This document shows, piece after piece, positions 36,769 through 44,558 of a stretch of DNA of 64,000 nt; position 1 is the first letter of the stretch; every line of letters starts with the position of its first letter. Below the pieces are notes generated by a model, which was not told the origin of the DNA, searched no databases, and saw only the letters and a program-made list of their open reading frames with translations. This stretch comes from Lactobacillus sp. CBA3605. Its GTDB lineage: Bacteria > Bacillota > Bacilli > Lactobacillales > Lactobacillaceae. The DNA is taken from the NCBI RefSeq assembly GCF_002970915.1, contig NZ_CP027190.1, positions 1,116,001 through 1,180,000 of the forward strand. The letters are read 5' to 3'. Position numbers and translations under genes: made by a program.

Positions 36769-37326
36769 CTATTGCGCAGTGATTGGCCGTGACTGTTGCA
36801 CAAAATCAAGATAGTCCTGCACACAATGATCCAGCCAATCAATGGTCGGTTGATCAGTCAGCTGACCGGCAGCATCGAATTTAGTTTGGACAAGTCCTAA
36901 TAAAAATTCGTCGCCTGGTAAAACTCGCGCTGCCACGCCTGGTGAATCCAGAATTTGCCGCAGATGCCCTTGAGCTCGCACGGTTCCCAATGGACCCATT
37001 GTCGCACCAAGAATCATCACCGGCTTATTCTTCAAAGGATGCTCGACTCGCGACAACCAATCAATGGCATTTTCTAGAACACCAGAAATACTATGATTAT
37101 ATTCCGGGGTGACAAAAATAACCCCATCTGCCGCTAATACCGATTTTTTTAAAGCTTGCACGCTTGCTGGTGCCGTTAGCTCAATATCTTGATCATAAAA
37201 CGGTAAGGTTTTGAGGGCTGGAATCGTCACAGTTAGTTGATTCGCATAACGCTTTTGCACGTATTCAGCTAGTTTTTGATTATATGAGGCCTGCCGAACA
37301 CTCCCCACCAGGGCAACAATTTTCAT
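36769..37326 (-). CDS. NADPH-dependent FMN reductase family protein
   Basis: A 185-residue flavodoxin-fold protein. The FMN phosphate loop GSVRQASYNQKLA is at residues 8-20, and PEYNHSISGVLENAIDWLSR (74-93) is the conserved isoalloxazine-binding segment. Such proteins reduce FMN, azo dyes, quinones or chromate with NAD(P)H. It is paralogous to the N-terminal domain of the large fumarate-reductase-like protein at 44.6-46.9 kb. The transcript probably includes the small gene downstream. Confidence 0.9.
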   Translation of the reverse strand: MKIVALVGSVRQASYNQKLAEYVQKRYANQLTVTIPALKTLPFYDQDIELTAPASVQALKKSVLAADGVIFVTPEYNHSISGVLENAIDWLSRVEHPLKNKPVMILGATMGPLGTVRAQGHLRQILDSPGVAARVLPGDEFLLGLVQTKFDAAGQLTDQPTIDWLDHCVQDYLDFVQQSRPITAQ

Positions 37327-37507
37327 TAGTGTAGAACTCCTTTAAGTTGTGTTTATCTTTAGTATACGCCTTTTTTTCGGTCCCAGCGAAACCGGTTACA
37401 ACTATTCCAGTCTAATTCGGCCAAAATCAACCGCTAAATTCAAACTTTCGCCTAACTTACCGTTGCGTTAATATCAGCGACCAATCACCTGAATACCGTT
37501 AAAAAAA

Positions 37508-37679
37508 CAGACAAATCGCAAGTCACTTAGCTATAATTAAGTTTAATTAACCCGGTGACTGATGTCGGCGCCAAGCAGTGTATGCACCGGCTTGTGCCAC
37601 TCATTCAATCCTGTTTATTAACTTTTTTCAAAACCCAGCATCTCACACATCCCAACCATAGCTAGTCTGTTATACTAAT
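37508..37679 (+). promoter_or_regulatory. Promoter region and structured leader of the acyltransferase-like gene
   Basis: The 384-bp gap holds two possible -10 boxes. TATAAT at 37532-37537 has only a weak -35 (CAGACA, 18 nt). TATACT lies at about 37672-37677, directly before the ribosome site GGAGG. Between them CCGGTG...CACCGG and GGCGCCAAGC...GCTTGTGCC can pair in competing ways (about 37552-37602). I see no terminator or open frame in the leader. Confidence 0.35.
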
Positions 37680-37710
37680 TGTTAGAGAATTTGATCGGAG
37701 GTTTTGGCTT

Positions 37711-38973
37711 GTGTATTATCGTGGTGAAGTCCTAGATTTTGTGAATATGTTACTCACGGATGAAACCGTGCCCTTAATGCGTTCACGCTTAGTTTTTTCT
37801 AGTAAAATCAATATCGAACGCCTCAAAGCTGCTGTGCTAGCTTCGGCGCAAATTGTCCCTGAAATCTTTGCCAGCTATCAGGCCGATCGTAATCGTTTTG
37901 AGGTCGTTCATCAACAAGTTGATGACATTGTAATTGAAGCTCAAAGCCCTTATAGTCCTGAAAACGTTGAATTTAATTTTAACAACGGCCCGCAATTACA
38001 GCTTTTCGTGATTCATCACGACCAATATGATGTGTTGCAGGCCTTTATGAGCCACCTTTTAACCGATAGTGTCGGTTTTAAAGAATACCTCTACCTACTC
38101 GTCCAAGCTTACAATTATGACGACTTATCTCATTTTAGTAACGAACGGCGGTTACGGCCCGTTATGTCACAATTACAACGGCAATTTAAGAAAACACATG
38201 CCCATAGTGACGGCCACTTCAGTACGGTTCGCTTACCCCATTACCAAGGCATCAACTTACGCCATATCGGACATATTATGCTAACCAGCGAGCAGTTTAG
38301 ACGCGTTCGCCGGGTCGCTAAAGCGCAAGATATCGGCATCAGTGAAGCCATCCTAGCCGCCTATGCCAAAGCGTTGCAAGTACTAACCGGGCACACCACA
38401 ATTACGTTACCCTGTCCCGTTAATTTTCGGCGCCTGACAACCGATCAGCCTAACATCACGCAAATTGCTAATCTAACCGGGACAGTCTACCTAAATATTA
38501 AAGTCGATGTCGAGGCACCTTTTTCAGTCTTAGTTCAACAAGTCCATGATTTATTGGCAGCGGAACATACTCGTGCAGCTTTCTTATATCGGTTAACTAA
38601 TTTGCAGAAGATGAATCATACGATGCCAATTAAGTTAATGCGTAAAATTGCGAAGCGGTGGTTAGCACAACAACCGCTCACCTATACGAATTTTGGCACG
38701 ATTGATCAAGCACGCCTTAAGTTTCACGGCTTAACTCTCGTTAATTGCGTTTTTTCAGGCGCTTTTCGAACCACACCAACCATGGAAATTGCAGCGAGCA
38801 CCTTTGCCGGAACTTGTACGTTAAGTTTTAATAGTATCGGCTCCGAACGTGATTACCAGCTTGGCATGAAAATTTTAGAGAATATTCAAGCACAATTATT
38901 GGTTTGGGCCCAAACAACGCCCATCCCACAAGTCGCGTTAACAAAATCGACCCTCTCCATCAAGGAATCCTAA
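37711..38973 (+). CDS. Orphan condensation-domain-like acyltransferase
   Basis: A 420-residue protein with the two-lobed fold of CoA-dependent acyltransferases and NRPS condensation domains. The active-site-like motif is SHLLTDSVGF at about 112-121, i.e. HxxxD with the following Gly of HHxxxDG replaced by Ser. The conserved second-lobe segments LPCPVNFRRL and TNFGTIDQARLKFHG are present. No carrier protein, adenylation or PKS gene is nearby, so it probably transfers an acyl group from CoA or a lipid onto a small acceptor (alcohol acetyltransferase, WS/DGAT or PapA-type). It starts at GTG with GGAGG 9 nt upstream and is monocistronic. Confidence 0.65.
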   Translation: MYYRGEVLDFVNMLLTDETVPLMRSRLVFSSKINIERLKAAVLASAQIVPEIFASYQADRNRFEVVHQQVDDIVIEAQSPYSPENVEFNFNNGPQLQLFVIHHDQYDVLQAFMSHLLTDSVGFKEYLYLLVQAYNYDDLSHFSNERRLRPVMSQLQRQFKKTHAHSDGHFSTVRLPHYQGINLRHIGHIMLTSEQFRRVRRVAKAQDIGISEAILAAYAKALQVLTGHTTITLPCPVNFRRLTTDQPNITQIANLTGTVYLNIKVDVEAPFSVLVQQVHDLLAAEHTRAAFLYRLTNLQKMNHTMPIKLMRKIAKRWLAQQPLTYTNFGTIDQARLKFHGLTLVNCVFSGAFRTTPTMEIAASTFAGTCTLSFNSIGSERDYQLGMKILENIQAQLLVWAQTTPIPQVALTKSTLSIKES

Positions 38974-38976
38974 ACT

Positions 38977-39006
38977 AACGACTCAATTTTACGCTGAGTC
39001 GTTTTT
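38977..39006 (+). terminator. Terminator after the acyltransferase-like gene
   Basis: AACGACTCA pairs with TGAGTCGTT around ATTTTACGC and runs into TTTT. It follows the stop codon immediately. Confidence 0.85.
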
Positions 39007-39117
39007 ACGTGCGACCGTTTATTTTAGTCAATTTCTTTTAATAATGGTTCTAAGCTGGAATCCCGTTCACAAATGTGGTTTAATAGGGTTGAATCTTAGT
39101 AAAGGAGGTCCCACGTC

Positions 39118-39603
39118 ATGGCAGCGGATATGCTAACACAAGCCCTACAACAATTAAAAGATCACAAAATTCGGGTCACCCCACAGCGTCAGATAATTTT
39201 GACCTACTTGGTAACCCATCACAATCATCCTTCCGTGGAAACTATTTATCAGGCATTAGCCGCGCAACTACCTAATTTAAGCCTAGCAACGGTCTATAAC
39301 ACGCTCAAACTTTTTGTCGATTTAGGCCTCGTGATTGAATTACAAAATGGTGATGCCGGTACCCATTATGACTTTTTTGGCCGGCCCCATTATCATGTTG
39401 TTTGCGAAAACTGTGGTAAAATTACCGACGTCTTTGAACCCGATTTAGGTCTGGTTGAAACCAAAGCCGCCGAGATTTCTGGCTATTTAGTCACTGGTCA
39501 CAATATGGAAGTCTACGGTCTCTGTCCCGATTGTCAAAAGAAACTTAATGTTACGAAACTTGCTGATTTAAAACGCCTCCACTTAAAAAATGATGCTGAA
39601 TAA
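39118..39603 (+). CDS. perR: Fur family regulator, PerR-like
   Basis: A 161-residue metal-dependent repressor. The winged HTH lies at residues 18-85 (VTPQRQIILTYL, LSLATVYNTLKLFVDLGLV). The metal ligands expected in PerR are present in HYDFFGRPHYHVVCENCGKITDV, quoted in parts: an Asp, two His and a later Asp. Two CxxC pairs (CENC and CPDC) bind the structural zinc. This pattern, in particular the Asp before PHYHV, fits PerR (peroxide sensing through Fe/Mn) better than Fur or Zur. The ribosome site AAAGGAGG is 8 nt before ATG. No oxidative-stress gene adjoins; a small membrane protein gene follows convergently. Confidence 0.85.
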   Translation: MAADMLTQALQQLKDHKIRVTPQRQIILTYLVTHHNHPSVETIYQALAAQLPNLSLATVYNTLKLFVDLGLVIELQNGDAGTHYDFFGRPHYHVVCENCGKITDVFEPDLGLVETKAAEISGYLVTGHNMEVYGLCPDCQKKLNVTKLADLKRLHLKNDAE

Positions 39604-39625
39604 AAACACGTGGGACCAACAAAGA

Positions 39626-39670
39626 AAATAGTCACTGCAAGAATTTTTTGAATTCTTGCAGTGACTATTT
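39626..39670 (+). terminator. Terminator of perR (repeat family copy B)
   Basis: A perfect 20-bp stem, AAATAGTCACTGCAAGAATT paired with its complement, encloses TTTTG-like loop bases. It is closely similar to hairpins at 28.7, 58.7, 60.6 and 62.9 kb. Confidence 0.85.
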
Positions 39671-39733
39671 GGCATCTTCTAGGATACCGAAACACGGGAC
39701 AAAGGTTAATTTGTGCCGTTCCTTTTGATTAAC

Positions 39734-39955
39734 TTAATCCTTAGTTTGGCCGAACTTGAAATACAACCAAGGGCCAATCGGTTGGACCAGGGCTAACAAT
39801 AACCAACCGAACTTATGACCACGACGCACCGATTTAGCTCGTACGATATCAATCATTGCGATACTGGTTGCAACTAACTCGAATGCCACAAAAGGCGCCA
39901 CTTGTTGACGTCCTCGCCGTGATAACTGTTGCTTTTTTTGACAATGTTTAATCAT
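39734..39955 (-). CDS. Small membrane protein with PLD-nuclease N-terminal-like fold
   Basis: A 73-residue protein started at ATG 39955, with GAAGGAGGGG 6 nt upstream; a frame extending to 39973 overlaps that site. Two hydrophobic segments (VAFELVATSIAMIDIVRA and FGWLLLALVQPIGPWLYFKFG) match the PLDc_N family, small two-helix proteins often related to bacteriocin immunity or phospholipase D leaders. Function is unknown. It is convergent with perR. Confidence 0.75.
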   Translation of the reverse strand: MIKHCQKKQQLSRRGRQQVAPFVAFELVATSIAMIDIVRAKSVRRGHKFGWLLLALVQPIGPWLYFKFGQTKD

Positions 39956-40008
39956 TTTAAACCCCTCCTTCACTTACTTAGCATTATACGCTGCCGAAAA
40001 TGGAAACG

Positions 40009-40872
40009 CTAACAAATTCGTGATGTTAGTGGTGATGGTACTAAGAAACGCGCATTGGCAATCCGAATCGTATCAATCACCGCTGGCCGATATAATAATT
40101 GCCGGGTGGCAACGCCCACCTGCCCCCGTTCCACCGTAATCACTTGATAACCACTACTTTCGTGCACCAGATGCATCTGTGGGTCAGTGCAATCAATGCG
40201 ATACGCCGCTGGCTCCGCAACTGCATTTAAGATACGATCACCGACTAAATAGGTCGTGGCGAAATGCACGTGGCCGGTAAAAACACCGCCAATATTATGA
40301 CCTCGTAAGACGGATAACAGTGCTGACGTATTTTGAAGAATGGCATAGTGCATGTTCTGCATTGTCGGTCCGTCTAACGGATGATGTAAAAAAAGAAAAG
40401 CCCGCTTGGTTGGCGCTTGACGTAAATGTTTGCCTAGCCATTGTAACTGTTTTAAAGCTAATTCTCCCGCTTCAAAACCAGTCACCTTAGAATCTAAAAA
40501 ATAAAAATCATTGCGCCCAATACGCATCCGACTCGTATAATACGGCCCAGGATTAGCCGGTAAGTACCCCGCATAAAAGGCCTCACGATTATCATGATTC
40601 CCAAGAATCACTCGGACATGGCATTGAAATTCTGCTTTCATCTGATGAACAACGACATGTAACCGCTGATAATCAGTGGCACTACCGCCATGAATCAAAT
40701 CACCCGTTAAAACGATTAAATCCGGTTGAACGGGTAACGTCCGAATATCTTGAATAATCGTCGCCAACTTATGCCAAGGATCGAGCTGTTGATGATGAAC
40801 CGACAATTGACCACGCGGTGTCAAATCCAAATCGGAAATCTGAATAATATGCAACCGTTGCACCCTAATCAC
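40009..40872 (-). CDS. Calcineurin-like metallophosphoesterase (CpdA type)
   Basis: A 287-residue soluble phosphoesterase. The motif order is ISDLDLTPRG (position of DxH), LTGDLIHGG, LGNHDNREAF, LFLHHPLD and FTGHVHFATT. In the first motif the usual His is replaced by Asp (DLD), a change that may alter the metal site. CpdA-like enzymes hydrolyse cyclic nucleotides or other phosphodiesters; the substrate here is unknown. It is monocistronic and divergent from the acetyltransferase. Confidence 0.87.
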   Translation of the reverse strand: MIRVQRLHIIQISDLDLTPRGQLSVHHQQLDPWHKLATIIQDIRTLPVQPDLIVLTGDLIHGGSATDYQRLHVVVHQMKAEFQCHVRVILGNHDNREAFYAGYLPANPGPYYTSRMRIGRNDFYFLDSKVTGFEAGELALKQLQWLGKHLRQAPTKRAFLFLHHPLDGPTMQNMHYAILQNTSALLSVLRGHNIGGVFTGHVHFATTYLVGDRILNAVAEPAAYRIDCTDPQMHLVHESSGYQVITVERGQVGVATRQLLYRPAVIDTIRIANARFLVPSPLTSRIC

Positions 40873-41038
40873 TTCTTTACGCTAGTATTCGCCAAATGGT
40901 TACCCTTAACATACTAAGTGGACGTAAATTTTCACCGAGTTATCTTGTAAAGTAACTGTAAATATTCTGTTAGTAGTGCTCGGCGGCCAATTGAGCTATG
41001 ATAAGACTACTTAAGTTAATAAGTGAGGGATTTTTACA

Positions 41039-41590
41039 TTGAAGAATATTTTAGCTGGTCCACGCGTTGTTCTAGCGGTCCCACGACCTGAAGATTTTGA
41101 CGAAATTAGTGATTGGTACACCGCTGGTAGTTTTGTCCGTAATCTGGACACCTTACCAGCCCGGCCACTATCCGGTGAAGAACTTGAACAGACTTACCGC
41201 AATCTTAGTCGTGATACTGAATTTTACTTTCACATTCGTACAGCCGACGATGATCGGTTACTAGGCTTTGTCACGTTGTTCAACATTGAATGGAATAATC
41301 AAATCAGTCAATTAGCTATTGCCATCGGTGACGCAACTGACCGTGGTCAAGGCTATGGTACCGAAGCCTTAAATCTCATGCTTAATTATGGTTTTAATGA
41401 ATTAAACTTATATAAAGTTTGTTTGGACGTTATTGCAACTAACCAAGCAGCCATTGCAGTTTATCAGAATAGTGGCTTTGAATTTGAAGGCACGAATAAG
41501 CTCGCTGTCAAGCGTGACGGGCAACGCCATGACTTGTATAGCATGGGACTATTTGCCGCTGATTTTCAACCCCGAATCAAACTAGACTAA
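41039..41590 (+). CDS. GNAT family acetyltransferase (RimJ/RimL type)
   Basis: A 183-residue protein with the RimJ/L layout: an N-terminal LxLRxxxxxD-like start (VVLAVPRPEDFDEISDWYT), the central IEWNNQISQLAIAIGD and the acetyl-CoA loop RGQGYGTEALNLMLNYGF at about 103-120, and the VIATNQAAIAVYQNSGFEFEG segment. The start is TTG with GTGAGGGA 8 nt upstream. It probably acetylates an N-terminal or small-molecule amine; the target is unknown. Confidence 0.88.
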   Translation: MKNILAGPRVVLAVPRPEDFDEISDWYTAGSFVRNLDTLPARPLSGEELEQTYRNLSRDTEFYFHIRTADDDRLLGFVTLFNIEWNNQISQLAIAIGDATDRGQGYGTEALNLMLNYGFNELNLYKVCLDVIATNQAAIAVYQNSGFEFEGTNKLAVKRDGQRHDLYSMGLFAADFQPRIKLD

Positions 41591-41607
41591 ACAATCAGCG
41601 CAATTAG

Positions 41608-41846
41608 TTGCAGTCAATTTGGTTTGCAATTATAATAGTCGCAGATTGATAGAAAAGACTTTATCACTATCAATCATTAATATTCTTTAGTCTTTTAGAT
41701 TATAATTGGCATTGCTGCCATAATGTCGATTATTAATCATTTTCATTCATAGACTCCCCCAAGTCTTATGAATGGGGTGCATCAAAGCCCCCACTTTGAT
41801 GTTGCCTACTCCTTGACCACTACATCCCTGATGTGGTGGCTTTTTT
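41608..41846 (+). ncRNA. Small RNA S1: pseudoknot plus two CCCCCA hairpins
   Basis: TTGCAG (41608-41613) and TATAAT (41631-41636) with 17-nt spacing form a strong promoter. The expected 5' region has GATTGATAG (41644-41652) paired with CTATCAATC (41667-41675); the loop AAAAGACT (41653-41660) is complementary to AGTCTTTT (41689-41696), an H-type pseudoknot. Two hairpins follow with the same loop CCCCCA: CATTCATAGACT/AGTCTTATGAATG and CATCAAAG/CTTTGATG. After ACTCCTT comes the terminator CCACTACAT/ATGTGGTGG and six T. No open frame with a ribosome site is seen. It belongs with S2-S4 by architecture. Confidence 0.75.
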
Positions 41847-41926
41847 GTATCCAGTGATTGTTAACTTGAGTTGGTGCATGATCTATGCAATTATAAATCG
41901 TTCACCAATTCAACCTAACACTCAGG

Positions 41927-42349
41927 TTAATCCTCTTCTACTGGAGAATTCGACCGTCGATCTTGTAGCCACGTCTTAGCTTGGACCAAGACCCAGGCAA
42001 TGCCAGCGGTAAAAAGTAGTAACATCAGCGTCGATAAAATGATGACCACGATAATTTGTAGTCCTTCAGCTTTCAAAACATCTAGCTTCGTTGCCAATGC
42101 GACCCCGGAAGGAATAAAAATCAAACTGATGATTTGCACAAAAAAGTTACTAACGCCTTCAACCTGTTCTAATTTAACAATCTTAAATGTTAACAGACCG
42201 TATAGCATAATCATCCCAATCAAGGCTGGTGGCATGGGAAAGTCCGGCCAGAGTTGGGCCATTAGTTCTGAAATCAAACTACTTGCTAATAAAATTGCCC
42301 CATAAATCATGATTTGTCTAATAAACGACCATTTGTGTTTAGGTTTCAT
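41927..42349 (-). CDS. lrgA: LrgA/CidA-type membrane protein
   Basis: A 140-residue membrane protein with four hydrophobic helices. The family pattern WPDFPMPPALIGMIMLYGLL is at about 33-52 and FIPSGVALATKLD follows. LrgA/CidA proteins are holin-like regulators of murein hydrolases or partners in metabolite (pyruvate) transport; they act with LrgB. It overlaps none but lies 12 bp after lrgB in the same direction, so the order here is lrgB-lrgA, the reverse of the usual order. Confidence 0.85.
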   Translation of the reverse strand: MKPKHKWSFIRQIMIYGAILLASSLISELMAQLWPDFPMPPALIGMIMLYGLLTFKIVKLEQVEGVSNFFVQIISLIFIPSGVALATKLDVLKAEGLQIIVVIILSTLMLLLFTAGIAWVLVQAKTWLQDRRSNSPVEED

Positions 42350-42361
42350 TAAAATTCCTCC

Positions 42362-43090
42362 TTAACCGAGACCGACTAACCGGGCAAAGACTGGCACCAT
42401 AAAGTTAACTAGTATCCCAGCAATCACAAAGGCAATCGCGCCAGTTGCGCCAGCAGCCTCACTAACTTCAATCGCTTTAGTTGCACCAACCGCATTGCCA
42501 GCAATTCCAAACCCTAAGCCGGCACCTAACGGGTTCTTATGTAACTTGAACCAACGGATAAAGTGGTCACCTAAAGCATAGATCAAGACTGAGTTCAGAA
42601 TAACCGCAAATGCCGCAATGGCTTGGTCACCACCGACCGATTCAGCAACTGGTAAAGCAATTGCCGTCGTCGCCGCTTGAACTAACATGGCACCCAAAGC
42701 TTCATCTGTCAGGTTTAACGCCCGAGACACGCCATAAATTCCGAATAGTGAGAATAATAGTCCTAAAAATAACGCTAGCAAAATCACGTCCCAATGCTTC
42801 TTAAAAATATCATTACGTTTATATAGTGGGACCGCAAATGAAACGGTGGCAGGCGCTACTAGCCAAAATAACCAGTCGCCGCCAATTTGATAAGCCTGAT
42901 AAACTTTGTGCAGCGGTGCTTGCAGGGCTGACGCAATCAATACCAGTAAACCAATCCCGAGTAACATTCCAAAAAACAATGGCTGGAATAAGACAAAACG
43001 ATTCGTTTTATGATACAAATACTCGCCAATCCCATAAACTAACACGGTCAAACCGATGCCAAAGAATGGATTATTGAGAAGATAATTCAA
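42362..43090 (-). CDS. lrgB: LrgB/CidB-type membrane protein
   Basis: A 242-residue membrane protein with the LrgB family helices, including ATTAIALPVAESVGGDQAIAAF (in part) and GLGFGIAGNAVGATKAIEVSEAAGA (in part), which are highly conserved. With LrgA it forms a complex implicated in autolysis control or pyruvate uptake. The start is a TTG with a weak ribosome site (GAAAGTTGG), which may lower translation. A leader with a terminator-like hairpin lies upstream. Confidence 0.88.
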   Translation of the reverse strand: MNYLLNNPFFGIGLTVLVYGIGEYLYHKTNRFVLFQPLFFGMLLGIGLLVLIASALQAPLHKVYQAYQIGGDWLFWLVAPATVSFAVPLYKRNDIFKKHWDVILLALFLGLLFSLFGIYGVSRALNLTDEALGAMLVQAATTAIALPVAESVGGDQAIAAFAVILNSVLIYALGDHFIRWFKLHKNPLGAGLGFGIAGNAVGATKAIEVSEAAGATGAIAFVIAGILVNFMVPVFARLVGLG

Positions 43091-43125
43091 ATAAGTTCCA
43101 ACTTTCTTTTAGGGGGTGAAAGTGA

Positions 43126-43223
43126 CAAAAAAGCGCCCCACTCCGGGTCTAGTCATCATTTACATGGTGGTTAGGCTCAGAGCAGTGCGCTAACACAACT
43201 CCAAATATTATATACTTATTATA
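43126..43223 (-). promoter_or_regulatory. Candidate attenuator leader of lrgBA
   Basis: On the minus strand two overlapping TATAAT boxes (43207-43223) precede a short leader. AGCGCACTGCTC (43191-43180) can pair with GAGTGGGGCGCT (43143-43132), which runs into six T, giving a terminator-like hairpin about 35 nt before the lrgB start. The competing pair GTTAG/CTAAC uses the same 5' arm. This layout suggests conditional termination; no known riboswitch class was recognised. Confidence 0.45.
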
Positions 43224-43266
43224 GCAAACTATAGATTTAATTAATAGCATTCGGACTCCAAACGTC

Positions 43267-44106
43267 TTAATCAACCACTTGAAACATTAATGCATAGGCA
43301 CCAGTACCCGTATGTGTCGCAATAATGGGACTCGTTCGAGCAACTAATAAATCTGCTTGCGGCGCTACTTTTTGCATCAAAGCTTGTGGGGCTTGCGCCA
43401 CCGTTTCAGCGCCTACATACGAGATACCCGCGGATTCAACTCGACTAACATCCGCTAATTCCGCTAAAATCTGAGTTTGCGCTTTAATTAACGCTTTTTT
43501 TCCACGTCCCCGCGTATACAACTTTAACTTACCTTCAACTAATTCAAACACAAACTTTAATTTGATTAGATTAGTCACGACACCGGCAATTTTAGGGACT
43601 CGCCCACCCTTAACTAAGTTATCTAAGGTATCCACAAACAGATAAACATGCGTCTGTTGTCGAATGACTGCAATCTTAGCCAAAATTGCGTTTAAATCGG
43701 CACCCGCATGCGCCATCCGCGCAGCCGTTAGCACTTGAAAAGCCATCCCGCGATCAGCAGATTGCGTATCAATAACAGTCACCTGACCAGTCGCCAGCTT
43801 AGCAGCTTGGCGCGCAGCATTCACAGTCCCACTTAAGGTTTCAGTGAGATGGAGTGACAGCACTTGACTTCCATCCGCAGTTAACGCATTGTAGCACGTT
43901 ACAAAGTCCCCAATTGGCGGTTGACTAGTCGTCGGTAATTTCGGATTAGTTGTCATTTCACGGTCAAAGTCAGCTCGTGAAACCGTGGTATCAGCCACCA
44001 AATCACCATTAAAGCCCACCAGCAACGAAACAATGTTAATATCATATTGGTCAATTTCGGCCGCAGTTAATTGGACCGATGAATCAGTGACGATTTTAAT
44101 TGTCAT
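43267..44106 (-). CDS. DegV family fatty-acid-binding protein
   Basis: A 279-residue protein started at ATG 44106 (MTIKIVTDSSVQLT); the open frame upstream to 44223 is not needed and lacks DegV similarity. The DegV signature IKIVTDSS is at the N-terminus and TSQPPIGDF, HLTETLSGTVNAAR and VIDTQSADRGMAF follow. These proteins (FakB-type) bind a fatty acid and present it to the fatty acid kinase FakA. The ribosome site is weak. The gene stands alone between lrgB and S2. Confidence 0.92.
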   Translation of the reverse strand: MTIKIVTDSSVQLTAAEIDQYDINIVSLLVGFNGDLVADTTVSRADFDREMTTNPKLPTTSQPPIGDFVTCYNALTADGSQVLSLHLTETLSGTVNAARQAAKLATGQVTVIDTQSADRGMAFQVLTAARMAHAGADLNAILAKIAVIRQQTHVYLFVDTLDNLVKGGRVPKIAGVVTNLIKLKFVFELVEGKLKLYTRGRGKKALIKAQTQILAELADVSRVESAGISYVGAETVAQAPQALMQKVAPQADLLVARTSPIIATHTGTGAYALMFQVVD

Positions 44107-44311
44107 AACAAGAACCACGCTTTCAACTAAGTTGGTTGCAATTATAGCATTCACACTTTCGTCAACTTTATGAAAGCTTACTACGACTGCTTTTAACAGT
44201 ATTAGCAACATTAAATCGGTCACGATTCAGTTATAAAGTTTGTAAAATTAAACTAAATCGCCACGACAATATTGTTTTTTCAAAATGAGATCACGTTTTT
44301 AGCCTTTGACC

Positions 44312-44343
44312 GTCACACTTTCTTCAAGGAACGTGGTTATACT
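44312..44343 (+). promoter_or_regulatory. Direct-repeat promoter of small RNA S2
   Basis: GTCACA (44312-44317) and TTCAAG (44323-44328) lie one helical turn apart (11-bp period), and the second ends 9 nt before TATACT (44338-44343). A further TCAC lies 33 bp upstream of the second repeat. The spacing is the same as in the S3 promoter and typical of activation by an OmpR/PhoB-family regulator. There is no usual -35 box at the right distance. Confidence 0.6.
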
Positions 44344-44349
44344 ATGTTT

Positions 44350-44492
44350 ATGGTCATTGAGGAAGTCCCCATTCCTTAATGACAGCCCTAAATTAAATTC
44401 ATTTACCTCCCCAAGTAATGAATCTGTGTGTGTAACAACCTAACTTAATTTACTTCCCTTTTCCACCGTATTCCCCGATACGGTGGTTTTTT
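44350..44492 (+). ncRNA. Small RNA S2: hairpins with GTCCCCA and CTCCCCAA loops
   Basis: Hairpin A is a 12-bp stem, GTCATTGAGGAA/TTCCTTAATGAC with loop GTCCCCA (44353-44383). Hairpin B is ATTCATTTAC/GTAATGAAT with loop CTCCCCAA (44397-44423). A 39-nt linker leads to the terminator CCACCGTA/TACGGTGG with loop TTCCCCGA and six T (44463-44492). That terminator is identical base for base to the one of S3. No open reading frame with a ribosome site is seen. The rest of the gap 44107-44558 has nothing else. Confidence 0.75.
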
Positions 44493-44558
44493 GTGTCACT
44501 GCTGGGTTATTCCAAAAAGACATCCGCCATAATCCAGCAGATGTCTTTTAGCCTTATT

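Noticed and set aside
41678..41706. Second TATAAT (41701-41706) as the promoter of S1
   Set aside because: No -35-like sequence at 16-18 nt and no 11-bp repeats; the TTGCAG-N17-TATAAT promoter at 41608-41636 is much better.
43985..44173. Long N-terminal extension of DegV and opposite-strand frames there
   Set aside because: Conserved DegV sequence begins at ATG 44106; the upstream frame is without family similarity.
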